A stretch of DNA of 64,000 nt from Echinarachnius parma (Eukaryota > Echinodermata > Echinoidea > Clypeasteroida > Echinarachniidae). The first letter of the stretch is position 1; the number at the start of each line of letters is the position of its first letter. Made by a program: the position numbers and the translations under genes. The DNA lies in assembly GCA_037951105.1 (NCBI GenBank), contig JBAMJV010003796.1:135001-199000 (forward strand), read 5' to 3'. Below are positions 35,048 through 46,400 of the stretch, piece by piece. The notes beneath the pieces are model-generated. The model had not been told where the DNA came from and ran no database searches. It saw only the letters and a list, made by a program, of their open reading frames with translations.

Positions 35048-35735
35048 TAACGAACATTTTGTATCCCTCGTGATTTCGTCTTAGCTATTTTGATGTTTGT
35101 ATAATAATACTGGTGCATATGATTGTATTGCAATTCAGCTTGTAGTTGTGAATGTGATATGTTGTTTGTTGAATAAATACCATTAAAGGGATCTTGTAAC
35201 TTTGTTGACATGTGCAAAAAGTGATAAATGGTTGATGCAATGTATATTGTTGTTATCTCATATGTCCACAGGGTATTGTGTGAAAATTTCAAGTCCAATG
35301 GACATTGCATGGCCAAGTAATGAGCGAAAATGCAAAGTGATAGTCACTAACTCACTGCACTCACTTTGTACACAGTAAGAAAAACTCCACCGGAGTTTTT
35401 CTTATCTGAATACTTCGATCGTACATATCTTTGGATATATATATTTGGACAATGTTACTAAGTCCCTTTAATATTATTATTATTCTCTTCTTATACCATC
35501 ATTCTTCTGTCGTGTTTTTTTTTCCACCACAATTTCCGTGTTCACTGTTTTTAAGAAGTTCCACGTCTATTTTAATACGGGTTATACAATTCTACAAGAA
35601 ATGCAGGACATATCAAGAAGACAATTCATAAAGAAACTTGACACCCGTAATTACATTTTGGCTCTCAAACTTTGACATTACTTTTGTCCACCATACATGC
35701 TATAATCCAGAGTCACCCGACCTACTTTTAAAACA
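35048..35735. repeat. Duplicated segment, copy 1 (carries MITE B3)
   Basis: AACGAACATTTTGTAT..CCTCGTGATTTCGTC through AATAAATACCATTA, then (after MITE B3) ATATTATTATTATTCTCTTC, CTGTCGTGTTT, TTTCCGTGTTCACTGTTTT, CACGTCTATTTTAATACGGG and TATACAATTCTAC to GTCACCCGACCTAC. The same order is found in copy 2 (36216-37590), where different elements interrupt it. Confidence 0.88.
35187..35467 (+). mobile_element. MITE family B, copy B3
   Basis: A 281-bp copy flanked by TTAA at 35183-35186 and 35468-35471. It has a perfect central stem TAAGAAAAACTCC with loop ACC (35376-35404), almost as in B1. The region after the hairpin is shorter than in B1. An unoccupied version of its target is at about 36354-36364, with a single TTAA. 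Confidence 0.95.
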
Positions 35736-35739
35736 AGTA

Positions 35740-35955
35740 TAAACACTCTGTGGAATTGCTGAGATACACAGTGTGAGCGCATTATTTAACACACTGTGAA
35801 CGCAGGCAATTTCACACTATGGCGACAGTGCGCTCACAGTGTGTTCACAGTGTGAGTTGGTTTTCACACTGTTAAAACGCTCCAATTTAACCCTGTGGTC
35901 CACACTGTGAAACACATTATGTTCACACTGTGTTCACACTGTGGCACACTGTGGT
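35740..35955. repeat. CACAGTGTG-type satellite, locus 3
   Basis: Same motif and partly the same long segments as locus 2. It precedes copy 2 of the duplicated segment, as locus 2 precedes copy 1. Confidence 0.88.
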
Positions 35956-35966
35956 CTTTCTGGTAG

Positions 35967-36145
35967 GGTTATTTGTGGATATTTCATTCGTTTCTGAACG
36001 GTTTTTGATCAAACAAACGGTTTTTTTTCTCAAAAAGTACAAATTCTGTCATGTCATAATGTCTACACTCAGTTTTGCATATACAGTACCTCGCAAAATA
36101 ATTATTTTTGGAAGAGCCCTCTGTAACAAAACTTTTCCTCGCCTT
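35967..36145 (-). mobile_element. MITE family A fragment
   Basis: Matches the part of family A with GATATTTC.TTCGTTTCTGAAC, TTTTGATCAAACAAA, ACACTCAGTTTTGCAT and CCTCGCAAAATAATT..GAGCCCTCT, then AACAAAACTTTTCCTCGCCTTT as a worn end. Highly diverged. Confidence 0.65.
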
Positions 36146-36400
36146 TATTATTCAACTTTGTATCGTAATATTATTCATGTGTTATTATTGTCTCTTTCTT
36201 TAATTACTGTGTGTATATAAACGAACATTTTGTATACCTCGTGATTTCGTCTTAGCTATTTTGATGTTTGTAAAATAATACTGGTGCATATGCTTGTATT
36301 GCAATTCAGCTTGTATATAGTTGCGAATGTGACATGTTGTTTGTTGAATAAATACCATTAATATTATTGTTATTCTCTTCTTACCATCTTCTGTCGTGTT

Positions 36401-36800
36401 TGAGCACAGAACCCATGACGTCATAAAAACACCTTTTTTAGAATTTTCAAATTTGGACTTCATTTTCAGAAAGAGCATAACAAATAATGTCCAAATACCG
36501 AAAATCAAAGGAATAGGTTACGTATTGGCTGAGATATGCCCATCCGAATGAATTGTACTTCAATGGGCAATCAGTGTTATAATGCACTGGTTCCTAAATT
36601 TAGGAACCAGTGCACTATAACACTGATTGCCCATTGACCAAAAAAATCATTCGGATGGGCATATATCTCGGCCAATACGTAACCTATTCCTTTGATTTTC
36701 GGTATTTGGACATTATTTGTTATGCTCTTTCTGAAAATGAAGTCCAAATTTGAAAATTCTAAAAAAAAAATGTTTATGACATCATTTATGACCGACACTT
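36401..36800. mobile_element. Near-perfect palindrome of about 370 bp
   Basis: The centre lies between 36598 and 36599 in TTCCTAAATTTAGGAA, with no spacer. Left and right arms of about 185 bp match with few differences (for example GAAGTCCAAATTTGAAAATT on one side and its reverse complement on the other). ATGACGTCAT near the left tip matches ATGACATCAT near the right. Absent from the paralogous copy 1. Exact insertion ends and any target duplication are unclear. Confidence 0.9.
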
Positions 36801-36874
36801 CACCACTCTATTTCCGTGTTCACTGTTTTCAAGATGCCCACGTCTATTTTAATACGGGATAGGCGCACCATTAA

Positions 36875-37431
36875 AGGACAATGAAATCCAGACAAATTGT
36901 TGTATGCTCTATAAGACAATACATATAATGAATAGTCTCTGAAAATTTGAGCATTATCGGTCAAGAAATAAGAAAACTATGGCTCTATGAAAAGAGCCAT
37001 GTATTTCTTCGAGTGACTCAAATTGGCAACGCACTTTGGCAAAGTTGTGGACAACTGCCCATACATTCTGTACACAAAATTTCACTTTTGTTAAATGTTC
37101 TCAAAATTTATGTTTACCCTTCGTTCGAGTTCAACATATGTTTTGTAGAATACTTTTATACATAACATATCATAAGTTGGGGGAATGGAAAAATGTGACT
37201 ATGAAGAAAACTGTAAAAATGGGAACATTTGTGTACAAAACATACGGGGAGTTGTCCACACACTTATCAGAGTGCGTTGCCAATTTGAGTTCCCCATAGG
37301 AATATATGGACATCTTCAAAAGGCCGTAGTTTTCTTGTTTCTTACCCGATTATGCTCTAACTTTCAGAGATTCTTCTTCTTAATCTCTTCAAAACTATGA
37401 AAGCAACATTTTGCTTGGGTTTCATTGCCCT
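36875..37431. mobile_element. MITE family C, copy C2
   Basis: 557 bp with ends AGGACAATGAAATCCA and TGGGTTTCATTGCCCT, flanked by TTAA (36871-36874, 37432-37435). Long inverted arms as in C1. Absent from copy 1 of the duplicated segment, except that 11 bases (ATAGGCGCACC) before the element have no counterpart there. Confidence 0.92.
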
Positions 37432-37792
37432 TTAACGGTTATACAATTCTACAGGAAATGCAGGATATATCAAGAAGACAATTCATAAAGAAACTTGACA
37501 CCCGTAATTACATTTTGGCTCTCAAAACTTTGACATTACTTTTGTCCACCATACATGCTATAATCCGGAGTCACCCGACCTACTTACACAAAAAGTAAAC
37601 CGTTCCAATTTCGAACAACAAGAAGAAAGGACATTTTTTGGGGGTTCAATTTACAATGCAAATATAGTTCGTATTTATTAGGTGCAAGGTCGTACTACTA
37701 ACGAAATGAGGGCTATATTTGAACTTAGTTTTTGTAATTATGTCTCTAATAATGTAAATATATCTATAAAGTGAATAATTGAGTATGATTAA

Positions 37793-38152
37793 AGTGAGGC
37801 CTGTAAAGTGTCTTAACTCCACAAAAATTACTTGGAGCTTCCCCGTTTCTCTTCTACCGTGTTGTTTAGCTTATGGTAAGAGAAGAATAAAATAGGGTTA
37901 GATTTTTTCAAATGCCCCTTTAGTATGACGATATCTATCATTCAGCTCAAAGGCGTTAACAAACTGTCATAAACCTCATAAACGTCCGTTGTAAAAGCTG
38001 ACGCATATTTTCGCCTTTTTAACCAGGAAAGCAGTGTTCTTTTTCAATGAAACTTTCACATATCATTCGGACATACCTTACAATGATTTTGGTACAGGAT
38101 TGAAGTCTCAAATGTCATTTTGGGCAATATCTGACACTTTACAGGCCTCACT
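37793..38152. mobile_element. TTAA-flanked MITE family D, copy D1 (youngest-looking)
   Basis: 360 bp with perfect 20-bp inverted ends AGTGAGGCCTGTAAAGTGTC, flanked by TTAA at 37789-37792 and 38153-38156. AAAGGCG and CGCCTTT flank the middle, but no compact central hairpin as in D2 and D3. No coding capacity. Confidence 0.95.
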
Positions 38153-39689
38153 TTAATCATGGTAATGACATGATTGTCTTTCCTTTGAAATGTTTAAATT
38201 CTGGTTTGGTTAATTGCGCAGTCAAAAGGAGAAAAAAAAGAAAAAAAAGGAGACCATAACACACTGAAAACTGTCAAAATAATAATATTTTTAAAAAGAT
38301 TATAATCCGCATCTAAACACAAAATTATATCGGTTTTTATCATCTAAAAGGAGTTCTTATGAAGAAAATATTTCCTTGTTAAATGGCATATATAATGTAT
38401 ATATCCCATCGGTGATATTGGTGATATTTACAGCTAGATTCAACACCCCCTCCCTCCCTCCCTCGACCCCTCCCTGAGAAGCACAAACACAACAACAAAA
38501 TATAACGGGCTTCAACAAAATACGATTATAACGGTCAATGGTCATGATGGTCATTATGAATGGTCAAATCATCCTGAAGAAGATCCCTTTATTGTGCATT
38601 GGACAATTTTTTTTTTTTTTTAAAGTTTGTATTGTGCAATGGTCAAGCAGCTATAAAAGAAAATACATCTCAGACTCGGTAATCATTATACGGCTCGCCC
38701 CTGGGAATAACAGCATCATGTTACGTAATAATAACACCCCCATCAATCCACTAATTTCTATGCAAGGGAATGGTTGTTTGTGGCATACATAACTGTCAGT
38801 CAACCATCAAGTCCGTATATATGCGGGCGATTTGGGGGGAGAGCGTTTTAGTAATAACAGTTAAATTGTTATGCCCATCTTTTGTAACGGGATCAGCTCT
38901 GCTATATGTACCGTGAAAGTGACTCTCATGAAGCGGGCGAATAAGGGTAAACATCCCCGAAGCTTGCCCGTACATGTATGCCAGTGCTGCCAGCGGGTTG
39001 CAGCGTTGTTTGTTTAGAAAATATAATGTAAACAAAATGTTCATCACCATGTACATAACAAGATGCTTGTAACCCCGCAAAACATCATTTCCCAATACTC
39101 TGCAATACCCCTCAAATTAATTCAATAGAATTAATTTGCACGATCAAACAAACGCCAACAATTGTACACATTATACGAAATTTCTAGCTCGCCCGTACAT
39201 GTTTGGGTTGTCTAAATAAAACAAATCAGTCAGTAAACAAATATGTTGTTGAAATCTAACAATCCCAATGTACGATGCATGCTGTTCGTGTCCAATATTT
39301 TGTAAATTAATTTTATGGCGGGAAGGTCGAAGTAACTGATCAGACTTCAACAAGAAGGTTAGGTACAACTGTACAAGGATAAACAATTACAAACATATAC
39401 ATAAAAAAGAAACGCATTAACACAAGAAAATGCATGGCGCGAAGAAACGTTCGCATACTTCTGAGATACTTGTGGAGCCTTGTATATAATTATAAGGAAG
39501 TAATAAATGCTTCATTATTATTTTCCATTATATAACCGTATAACTTATACATAATTATTTTAACACATTTTGGCATCACAAAGAGGAAGCTGTGTCCTGT
39601 ACTAGATAGTATTCACAACTAAATTTAGCCCAAATCGACCCTTCTCACTCTCACGAAACTCATGCAATAAGATGTTGTTTTTCGATGTT
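38153..39689. other. Non-coding, no recognisable feature
   Basis: Contains a CCCT run at about 38446-38476 and a T run near 38610. The 99-codon minus-strand open frame at 38796-39095 has no recognisable domain. No gene called. Confidence 0.45.
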
Positions 39690-39695
39690 TATGAT

Positions 39696-39796
39696 CATGG
39701 GCGTCGATACTTACGTAATACCTATTCATCAGGGGGGATGAATGAATAGATCATCCCCCCTGATGAATGGGTATCAATGACAGATCGACGCCCATG
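39696..39796. mobile_element. 101-bp hairpin MITE, hAT-like, copy 2
   Basis: Nearly identical to 5291-5392, with ends CATGGGCGTCGAT and ATCGACGCCCATG. Flanked by a direct duplication TATGAT (39690-39695, 39797-39802), shorter than the 8 bp of copy 1. Like copy 1 it sits beside triplet-rich DNA. Confidence 0.88.
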
Positions 39797-39879
39797 TATG
39801 ATGGTACAAGAAAACACAAAGGAATGATACTCAGAAAATAATAAGCTAGGAGTGATGCGATTGAGAGGAATGACAAGAA

Positions 39880-40130
39880 AACAACAACATCAACAACCCC
39901 CAGAACACCAACAACAACGACAACACGATCAATAACAGCCAAAATAAAAACAACAACATCGACGGAACAATAACAACAACATAATCAACCAGATCATCAA
40001 CACCAACACAAACGACAGCATCTACGTCAACGACAACTAAAAGCAACACCAACGACAAGGACTACAACAACAACCAGAACAACAACATCAACTTAGACAA
40101 CGACAACATAACAACAACAGAACAATAAAC
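39880..40130. repeat. CAA-rich triplet DNA
   Basis: Imperfect CAA/ACA triplets with CAT and GAC interspersed. The hydrophobic open frames on the minus strand come from this composition. Confidence 0.85.
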
Positions 40131-40254
40131 AAAAGAAAGTATTAGGTAACCATGGTAACCTGCATGTCAGACATACAATGTAAATAATCGGTGCCAAAAC
40201 AGCTCCACAGGGGGTATTGTGCTGATTTCCTTGGGCCTCTTGTTACCTGACTGT

Positions 40255-40429
40255 TCCTGGGCCCCGTTGCAGAAAGAGATGCAATCGATTGTAAAGTTGC
40301 AATTAATTGTAAGTCCGATCATGTGACCAAAATGCACACATCTGATTGGTTCAAATGCGCAAATTGTCTGACTTGCAATTAATTGCAACTTTGCAATCGA
40401 TTGCATCTCTTTCTGCAACGGGACCCTGG
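40255..40429. mobile_element. 175-bp palindromic MITE
   Basis: CCCGTTGCAGAAAGAGATG, CAATCGATTG, AAAGTTGCAATTAATTG on the left are repeated in inverse order on the right. The middle of about 55 bp is unpaired. Outer ends are CCTGGGCCCC and GGGACCCTGG. No certain target duplication. A half copy may lie at 24309-24343. Confidence 0.85.
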
Positions 40430-41585
40430 ACACATAATAACTTGTTAGTTGTAGTCTGCTATGATATTCTGTTTTTTAAATTTTATTATAAGTTGCTAAA
40501 GACATGAACTAAAAATAACTGCTACATAATTAGATTGGTAACCTGTAATAGAGAAACTGTCTTTGACATTATGTAAAATCTTCATATCTTGTTCATTATA
40601 CAAATTACTTAAATTCTTATTGAAATTTTCACGGCTGTTTATTACTTCAGTATCTATATAATATATAATAAGGACCTTTATTAGAATGGGGTGTCAAGTT
40701 TTCATACATGCATGATTATGCTATAATAATCGATGGAGAGCGCGACTTATCTCGACTTATTTCGCGGGCAGATAGATCAGAAAACAACATCTCTTTTATG
40801 TTTCGGTAATCAGACTCAGAAGTTACATAATAGCTTACACAACCATTGACTAAATGGGCATTGAATTATTGCTTCCTTATACCAAAACAACATCTTTAAT
40901 ACTCCATGTCATTGCGTTGTTTAAAATCCTGAACATTATGGTTTAATTTTGCATATAGCGTTGTAATTAAGGTAAGAAATAAAGATTAAAGTAAAATGCC
41001 ATTGAGGCGATACATGTACTTTATTCCTTGTAAAATTAAGTGATTATAAAATAATCTTGTCTATGCCTGTTTGATGATATTCACAAAATTTCAATAACCC
41101 GACGTTAGCTTTAAATTTCGCAATTGCCAAACAACGACCTGTTATTCCCAGGGGGACTTTGCGAGGCGTATCTTATTACTTAACTGGCTTTGGAGAACAG
41201 CTGATTCGTTTATACCCTACCTGGGGTTTTCGTAGTCTACACTTACAGACACATAGTTTGATTTACAGGTGTCTTGTACATATTCATCATATTATACGTT
41301 GGGCGCAGGCAGTGTATCCTGATTATTCATTTTTGACATGTTGTGCGTTTTGTTATTGTAATTTGTTCAATAATCATGTTTAAAAAAAAAAAATACAAAT
41401 ATTTAATTTCATTTTTCATTTTTCATTTCATTGGGAGGGGCACGACCCCCCGCCCCCCCCCCCCCCCCCCGACGCTCGATATTGTTGTTGTTTTCTTCAT
41501 TTATACTGCATTACACAAACGCAATAAATAAACAAGATTCAAAAGTAAACAGTAATCTAAGTAACTAGGTAAACAATGATCACAT
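40430..41585. other. Non-coding, poly-C run
   Basis: AT-rich, with a C run at about 41451-41470. No gene recognised. Confidence 0.5.
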
Positions 41586-41589
41586 GTAC

Positions 41590-41667
<78 letters not shown>

Positions 41668-41695
41668 TACTAACTGACTAAATAACTTACTAAAT
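41586..41695. repeat. TAAC microsatellite
   Basis: About nineteen nearly perfect TAAC units, decaying into TTACTAACTGACTAAATAAC. Confidence 0.95.
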
Positions 41696-42479
41696 ATAAC
41701 TAACTTTTAATTAAACCTAAGATGTTTCATACATTATCTAATGTTCCCACAAAGCACTTTCTATGTTTTTATTTTGGCCGATATGAATTTTTAGCCAAAA
41801 CTAGTCGACTTGTCATGAAAATAATTTGTACAAGACAACTATAATTTACAAATGATGGAACAATAACGTTTCAAAATGTGAGATTCACCCCTAACATACG
41901 CAATTACAAAAAAGTCGATGATAAAATCAACGGAAACATGCAAAACAGAATGAAGTGGTAACAGTACTAGTTTTCTTAGCACGACTAAGTATTAGGTATG
42001 GCAAGAGAGTTTAGACGGACAGCTTTATACGAATGTCGCCCTCTTGCGACAGTCAGTTGTCAATGTACATTAGTACACTCACCGATGTCACTCACATGAA
42101 TACAATTTTTTGCTTTGAAGGTGAAAACATACTTATGACGACGAGTGCTTCACTAAGTAACACTTTTAATGACACGAGAATTTAAAGTGTCAGACACTTG
42201 ACACGTTTTGAGTTATTCTCACCACTTTATAAATATTGAAATGAAATTGAAAACAACAAAACAGTAGCTGTTGAACGATTTTACATTCTTAATGTCATAC
42301 TCCTGGTTGATGAATTGCTTTCACATAGAATGAAATGTGCCTATTTTTTTCTTCGTTATACTTATAGTGTCCATTTTAAAAATAGAAGATACAAAGTTAG
42401 CTACGGGATAATGAACAATATTCTGCGGTCTGTGTCAGAAGACTAATAATTGTTTACCACTTGAGGGGGCGGGGCTGAG
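41696..42479. other. Upstream flank of SoxF, non-coding
   Basis: Unique-looking AT-rich DNA. It could hold distal regulatory elements of the downstream gene, but no specific site stands out. Confidence 0.4.
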
Positions 42480-43106
42480 GCTGATCGCTAATCCATCATG
42501 CCGAGAAGGATTCGCAAAAAACAAGATTACTAGATAGAGAGAAAGAGAAGGAGAGGCATTTTGAGATTTAATATAGAGAGACGAATAGAGGGAGAGAGAG
42601 GGATAGGGAGGTGGAAAGACGGACACAGAAAACACGTTCTGTGGCGAAAATGAGAGAGCGATAAAGAGGAAGCAGCGACGTGCGCGCGCATCCTTAACCC
42701 GATTGTGACGTTACACAAGTGGGCGGGATTTAATCTCGGTAACAGAATCTCTCGCTCTGTGATTGGTTCGCTATGGGGGAACCACCATGGGGGAGTGTAT
42801 GTAGATGACGCATGAAAGGACAGTTCTTCAATGACACAAACTCAACGAATATTGGGGCTCGAAAAAACAGCTGGTCGGTCGCCAGCTGATCGACTATAGC
42901 TAGAACTTGCTGCATGAAATTATCACATTTCGAAACTCACAGTGACGGAGAAGAGACCTACTTTACTATTTTCTCTCGGAGATGTGAGGTGTTACTACTA
43001 AATCTATCGGATTCCTACTCTACCGAGCTCACTTTTTGGATTTAATACTCCTGTCTTCGTTTTATTACAGCTTTGTTGATTGATTTAATTTGATACCGAG
43101 GCAAAG
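42480..43106 (+). promoter_or_regulatory. Putative SoxF promoter and 5' leader
   Basis: After a GA-rich stretch (42530-42660) the sequence becomes CpG-richer. It has GCGCGCGC-like bases near 42683, a GC box GGGCGGG (42721-42727), an inverted CCAAT box (ATTGG, 42762-42766) and two CAGCTG E-boxes (42868-42873, 42883-42888). No clear TATA box. The transcript start cannot be placed from sequence. A good splice acceptor at 43070 suggests the leader may be spliced. Confidence 0.45.
43056..43070 (+). other. Candidate 3' splice site in the 5' UTR
   Basis: A pyrimidine-rich stretch TCTTCGTTTTATTACAG ends with AG at 43070, 36 bases before the start codon. If used, SoxF has a non-coding first exon upstream. 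An RNA read crossing it would settle this. Confidence 0.4.
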
Positions 43107-43425
43107 ATGAGGACTGTTTCGGAATTGCTGCGAAGCGACCCCAAAACTGGGATCCCCCTCGCCACCACGAATGCCCTGCAATCGGCGCTGCTCGGCCACG
43201 GGACGCTGATCGCGGGCTCTGCCCTGACCGCCGGCATGGCTGTCTGGCCCGACCACGGTATCGTCCAGCGGGGGCTGGATAACGCGAACGGCGGTCTTCG
43301 AGGTCGAAAGGAGGCTCGAATCCGGAGGCCCATGAATGCCTTCATGGTCTGGGCCAAGGACGAGAGAAAGAGGCTGGCGGATCAGAACCCTGACCTGCAC
43401 AACGCCGATCTTAGCAAGCTTCTTG
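43107..43425 (+). CDS. SoxF: SoxF-class HMG-box transcription factor, coding exon 1
   Basis: Codes residues 1-106 and the first base of codon 107. The start ATG (context GCAAAGATGA) is preceded by an in-frame TAA at 43086-43088, which fixes this as the first in-frame start in this exon. The N-terminus (1-69) is not conserved. The HMG box begins at about residue 71 with [20 protein letters not shown], the SoxF-type sequence, and continues [14 protein letters not shown]. The exon ends at a GTGAGT donor (43426), splitting the glycine codon (phase 1). Sox proteins bind the DNA minor groove at ACAAT-type sites in the nucleus and bend it. SoxF members (Sox7/17/18) act in endoderm and vascular or mesodermal development in known animals. 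The exon is much richer in GC than its flanks. A SoxE member is less likely because the box residues and the C-terminal motif fit SoxF better. Confidence 0.95.
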
Positions 43426-46400
43426 GTGAGTATTTCAACTAACATCTCATTACATCACATGTTCAGCATGGTAATATTAAATGGTAGTCAATGATGGTCA
43501 GTTATAGGTTTTCGAGCATTTTTTGTTGTTGCCCAATTTAATCCCTATCTTCACTTTCCCCTTATTCCTTTTCTTTCTACGATTATTTTGAATTATTTTC
43601 TACATCTTGACTTTACCAAACACTGCACTGTTGCAATTATTTTGCATTTAATTATGTCCTTATTCATGTTATTATTTATTAAATGTATTTGTCATGAAAA
43701 CAAAACCCAATTGAGCTCATATTCATAAGTTATGAAGTGTTAATTGAGCGTTGCAAATAGGTCGACATTTATTATTGATGTTACATTTTCTGTCCAATTA
43801 ATTAAGAATTAATTGAGTATTGGAAATTGTGCACCGAAACGAAATTTAGTAAATTATATAAGTGTCTCGATTGCTGTTTAGTTTCTATATACTATTGCTC
43901 AACGATAAATGATATATCGGAAATATATATAACTGCATGAGAGTAAAGTATAGCTATAGTTGCACACGGCCACGTTCAACTATATCGTCACGTGTAACTT
44001 CCCATTGCGATATATATACATGCCATGCATGTAAGTTTGTATATGCCAAAATGTACACGTACATTGCCACAATACTTGAAATGTAGGTTGCAACATAGCC
44101 GCGTTTACAACATAGCTGCCTGCATAGCAACACGCGGCTCAAATATCCTGGGTCACCTTCGCCCGCCTTTTTCGATAAGAGTCGAGTTACTCATGTTGAT
44201 TATTATGTACCCTATATAATTATTGCGCAAGTGATTATCTATCTAATGACAGCGATTCATTTTACAATGTCCTTGTTGTTGGTAGCCTACCTTAGGAAAT
44301 CTATTCAGTGTTTGATTTAACACTTGATATCACGTTTCAGCTGTTAAAATAATACAAGTATCCCTTTCTTTTCTTTTTACAAGGAAGTTAACGTTATAGT
44401 TCAAGAGTTCATTTTAATTCACCCAATTCTTCGCTTATTTTTTAGGTATTTCTTAATCCAAATAAAATTTAGGTGAGCATTTCAACGCTTTCGAGATGCG
44501 AAAATGAATACATCATAACTCCCCAAAATTACATTGTAATTAGTGCATAGTATAATGTATAGTGATGATTGATGAAGTACATTTTGAAATCCCAATAAAA
44601 GTTTTTGCAAGGAACGTGATCATCACTGTCATAATTATCTTTAATTTTTCACCTTTTTGCCTTATTCTTTTTATTCATCTTCATTTTTTTGTACTCACCT
44701 CCTTTTCCATCTGTTCCTCTGTATAGATTAATTTCTTCTTCTTCTTGATTATCTTTCTAATCTTCACCCTCTCCTTCACTGTCCTCTTCTTCCAAATCAT
44801 TTTCCCGATCTTATTCATATTCTTCCTTCTTCTCTTCTCTTTTCCTTATCATTGATGTTGATCTTTCGCCAAGGATTTTTACTCGAGTCTTTAGAGGGAG
44901 GGTGGTATACAGTCTCGAGCGCTTCTCCTTGACATTTCGCTGATCCGAAATTAGGATCTTACCTTACGATGTAGAAAAAAATGCGGCAAGGTGAAACGGT
45001 GAAAATTGGGTTAAAGGACCTTTTTCGCTCTGGCCTTAATTCGCCAGAAGTTCTAAGCCAACTACTACTAGATGAAAGTCACAGATAACAAAATTACAGA
45101 GGCCCTACCGAAGGCAAACTTTATTATCATTCTATCGTTCTAATCTTTATTACTGAGATGTTTCACAGACAAAAAAAAAACTGAAGAATCATTCAGAGAG
45201 TTGTTTATGCTATTGCCAATTGGGTTTACCGCAGGGAAATAAAATAAATGTGACCCATTAATTTTATGCGCTAGTGTATAAGTTAATCTCTTGGGATTTT
45301 TAAGACATTTGTATTATTTGTTTTCTGCTGGGTGTTATTAAAAGACGGGAAACCCCCTTGCACACAATACGTGCCATGCGACACCGATGATCATGAACTA
45401 CACTTTTATGACTTTGTGAAAAGTGCAGAAAATCACAAGTGTATAATTATGTGACTGTGATTGTGTGTACAATGCGAATGTATGGTTGATGTGCGTTTGC
45501 ATGAATTGCATCTATAGGTTAACTGTAGCTTGAGGAGAGATGCGTATCACGCTGTCAAGGTTAGCAGAAAGAAAAAAAAGGAGAATAAAAGATAAACAGA
45601 AAGATAGTCTATAGATTGAGAGCGAGATAATAAGTGAGAGTGTGCATGCAATGAGTGAGCGAAGAATAAATGGCGGGAAAGATCGAGGAGAACGAGGTTA
45701 AAAGCCACTTGGGAAATAGAGTCCGGCTAACGACTGCCAGGCATGCTCAAGTCCCTGGAGTTATAAAGAGGAAGAGGGAAAAGGAGAGAGTCGAAGGGAA
45801 CTAGAGAGAGAGATGAAGAGGCCGAAGGGAATACCAACAGATGGGAGACAGAGAAAATGAAGATAACAAGAGAGGGAAAGAAGAGGCCGGAGGAAATTAC
45901 AAAAGAAGTGAGATACCGAGAAATAAAGATAATTAGAGATTGAGAGGGTAATAAAGCATAAAGCAAGATGGGAGACGTACATTATTACATAAATTATAAG
46001 ATAAAACGAGAGACAATGGAGGAGAATAAAAAGATTGGAGAAAGCATGTGATGCGGTCTGATAATAAGACATGGAATGTAACAAAAGAAATACTAGCGAT
46101 GATAGGGTGATCGAGATAGGTTTGAGAAAGATGTTGAGAGATACAAATGTTAGTGCGAAAGATCTGAGATTGAGAGGGGGGTGGGGGGGGGGGGGCAAAA
46201 GATCTAGAAATTAGATTATCAACTGAGAAAAAAGATTAACAAATTATACTGGAAATTGAAACTATATGTCACTTGAGAATATTAGTCCCTTAGAAATGAG
46301 AAGAGAGAAAAGGGATGGGGAGAAATGAGAAAGAGGATAAGAGTTTGAAAGAGTAGTCGAAGGAGAGGGGGAAGCGAGGAGCCACTAGACTGAGGAGAGT

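Larger units (their letters stand above)
36216..37590. repeat. Duplicated segment, copy 2 (carries two insertions)
   Basis: Parts 36216-36400, 36810-36862 and 37436-37590 align in order with copy 1. The gaps are a palindromic element (about 36401-36800) and MITE C2 (36875-37431). Copy 2 lacks MITE B3. Confidence 0.88.

Noticed and set aside
34833-35955. CRISPR-like look of repeated CACAGTGTG units
   Set aside because: Units are short and irregular, without uniform spacers, and the window is animal DNA.
43065-43445. 126- and 90-codon frames opposite SoxF exon 1
   Set aside because: Shadows of a GC-rich coding exon; no family match on that strand.
45011-45030. TTAAAGGACC as a MITE end in the SoxF intron (also 21428, 49109, 54572)
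   Set aside because: No inverted partner followed by TTAA at a plausible distance in any of these cases.
45727-46198. Ser/Leu/Phe-rich frames in the SoxF intron
   Set aside because: They are the complement of a GA-rich block and lack any domain.
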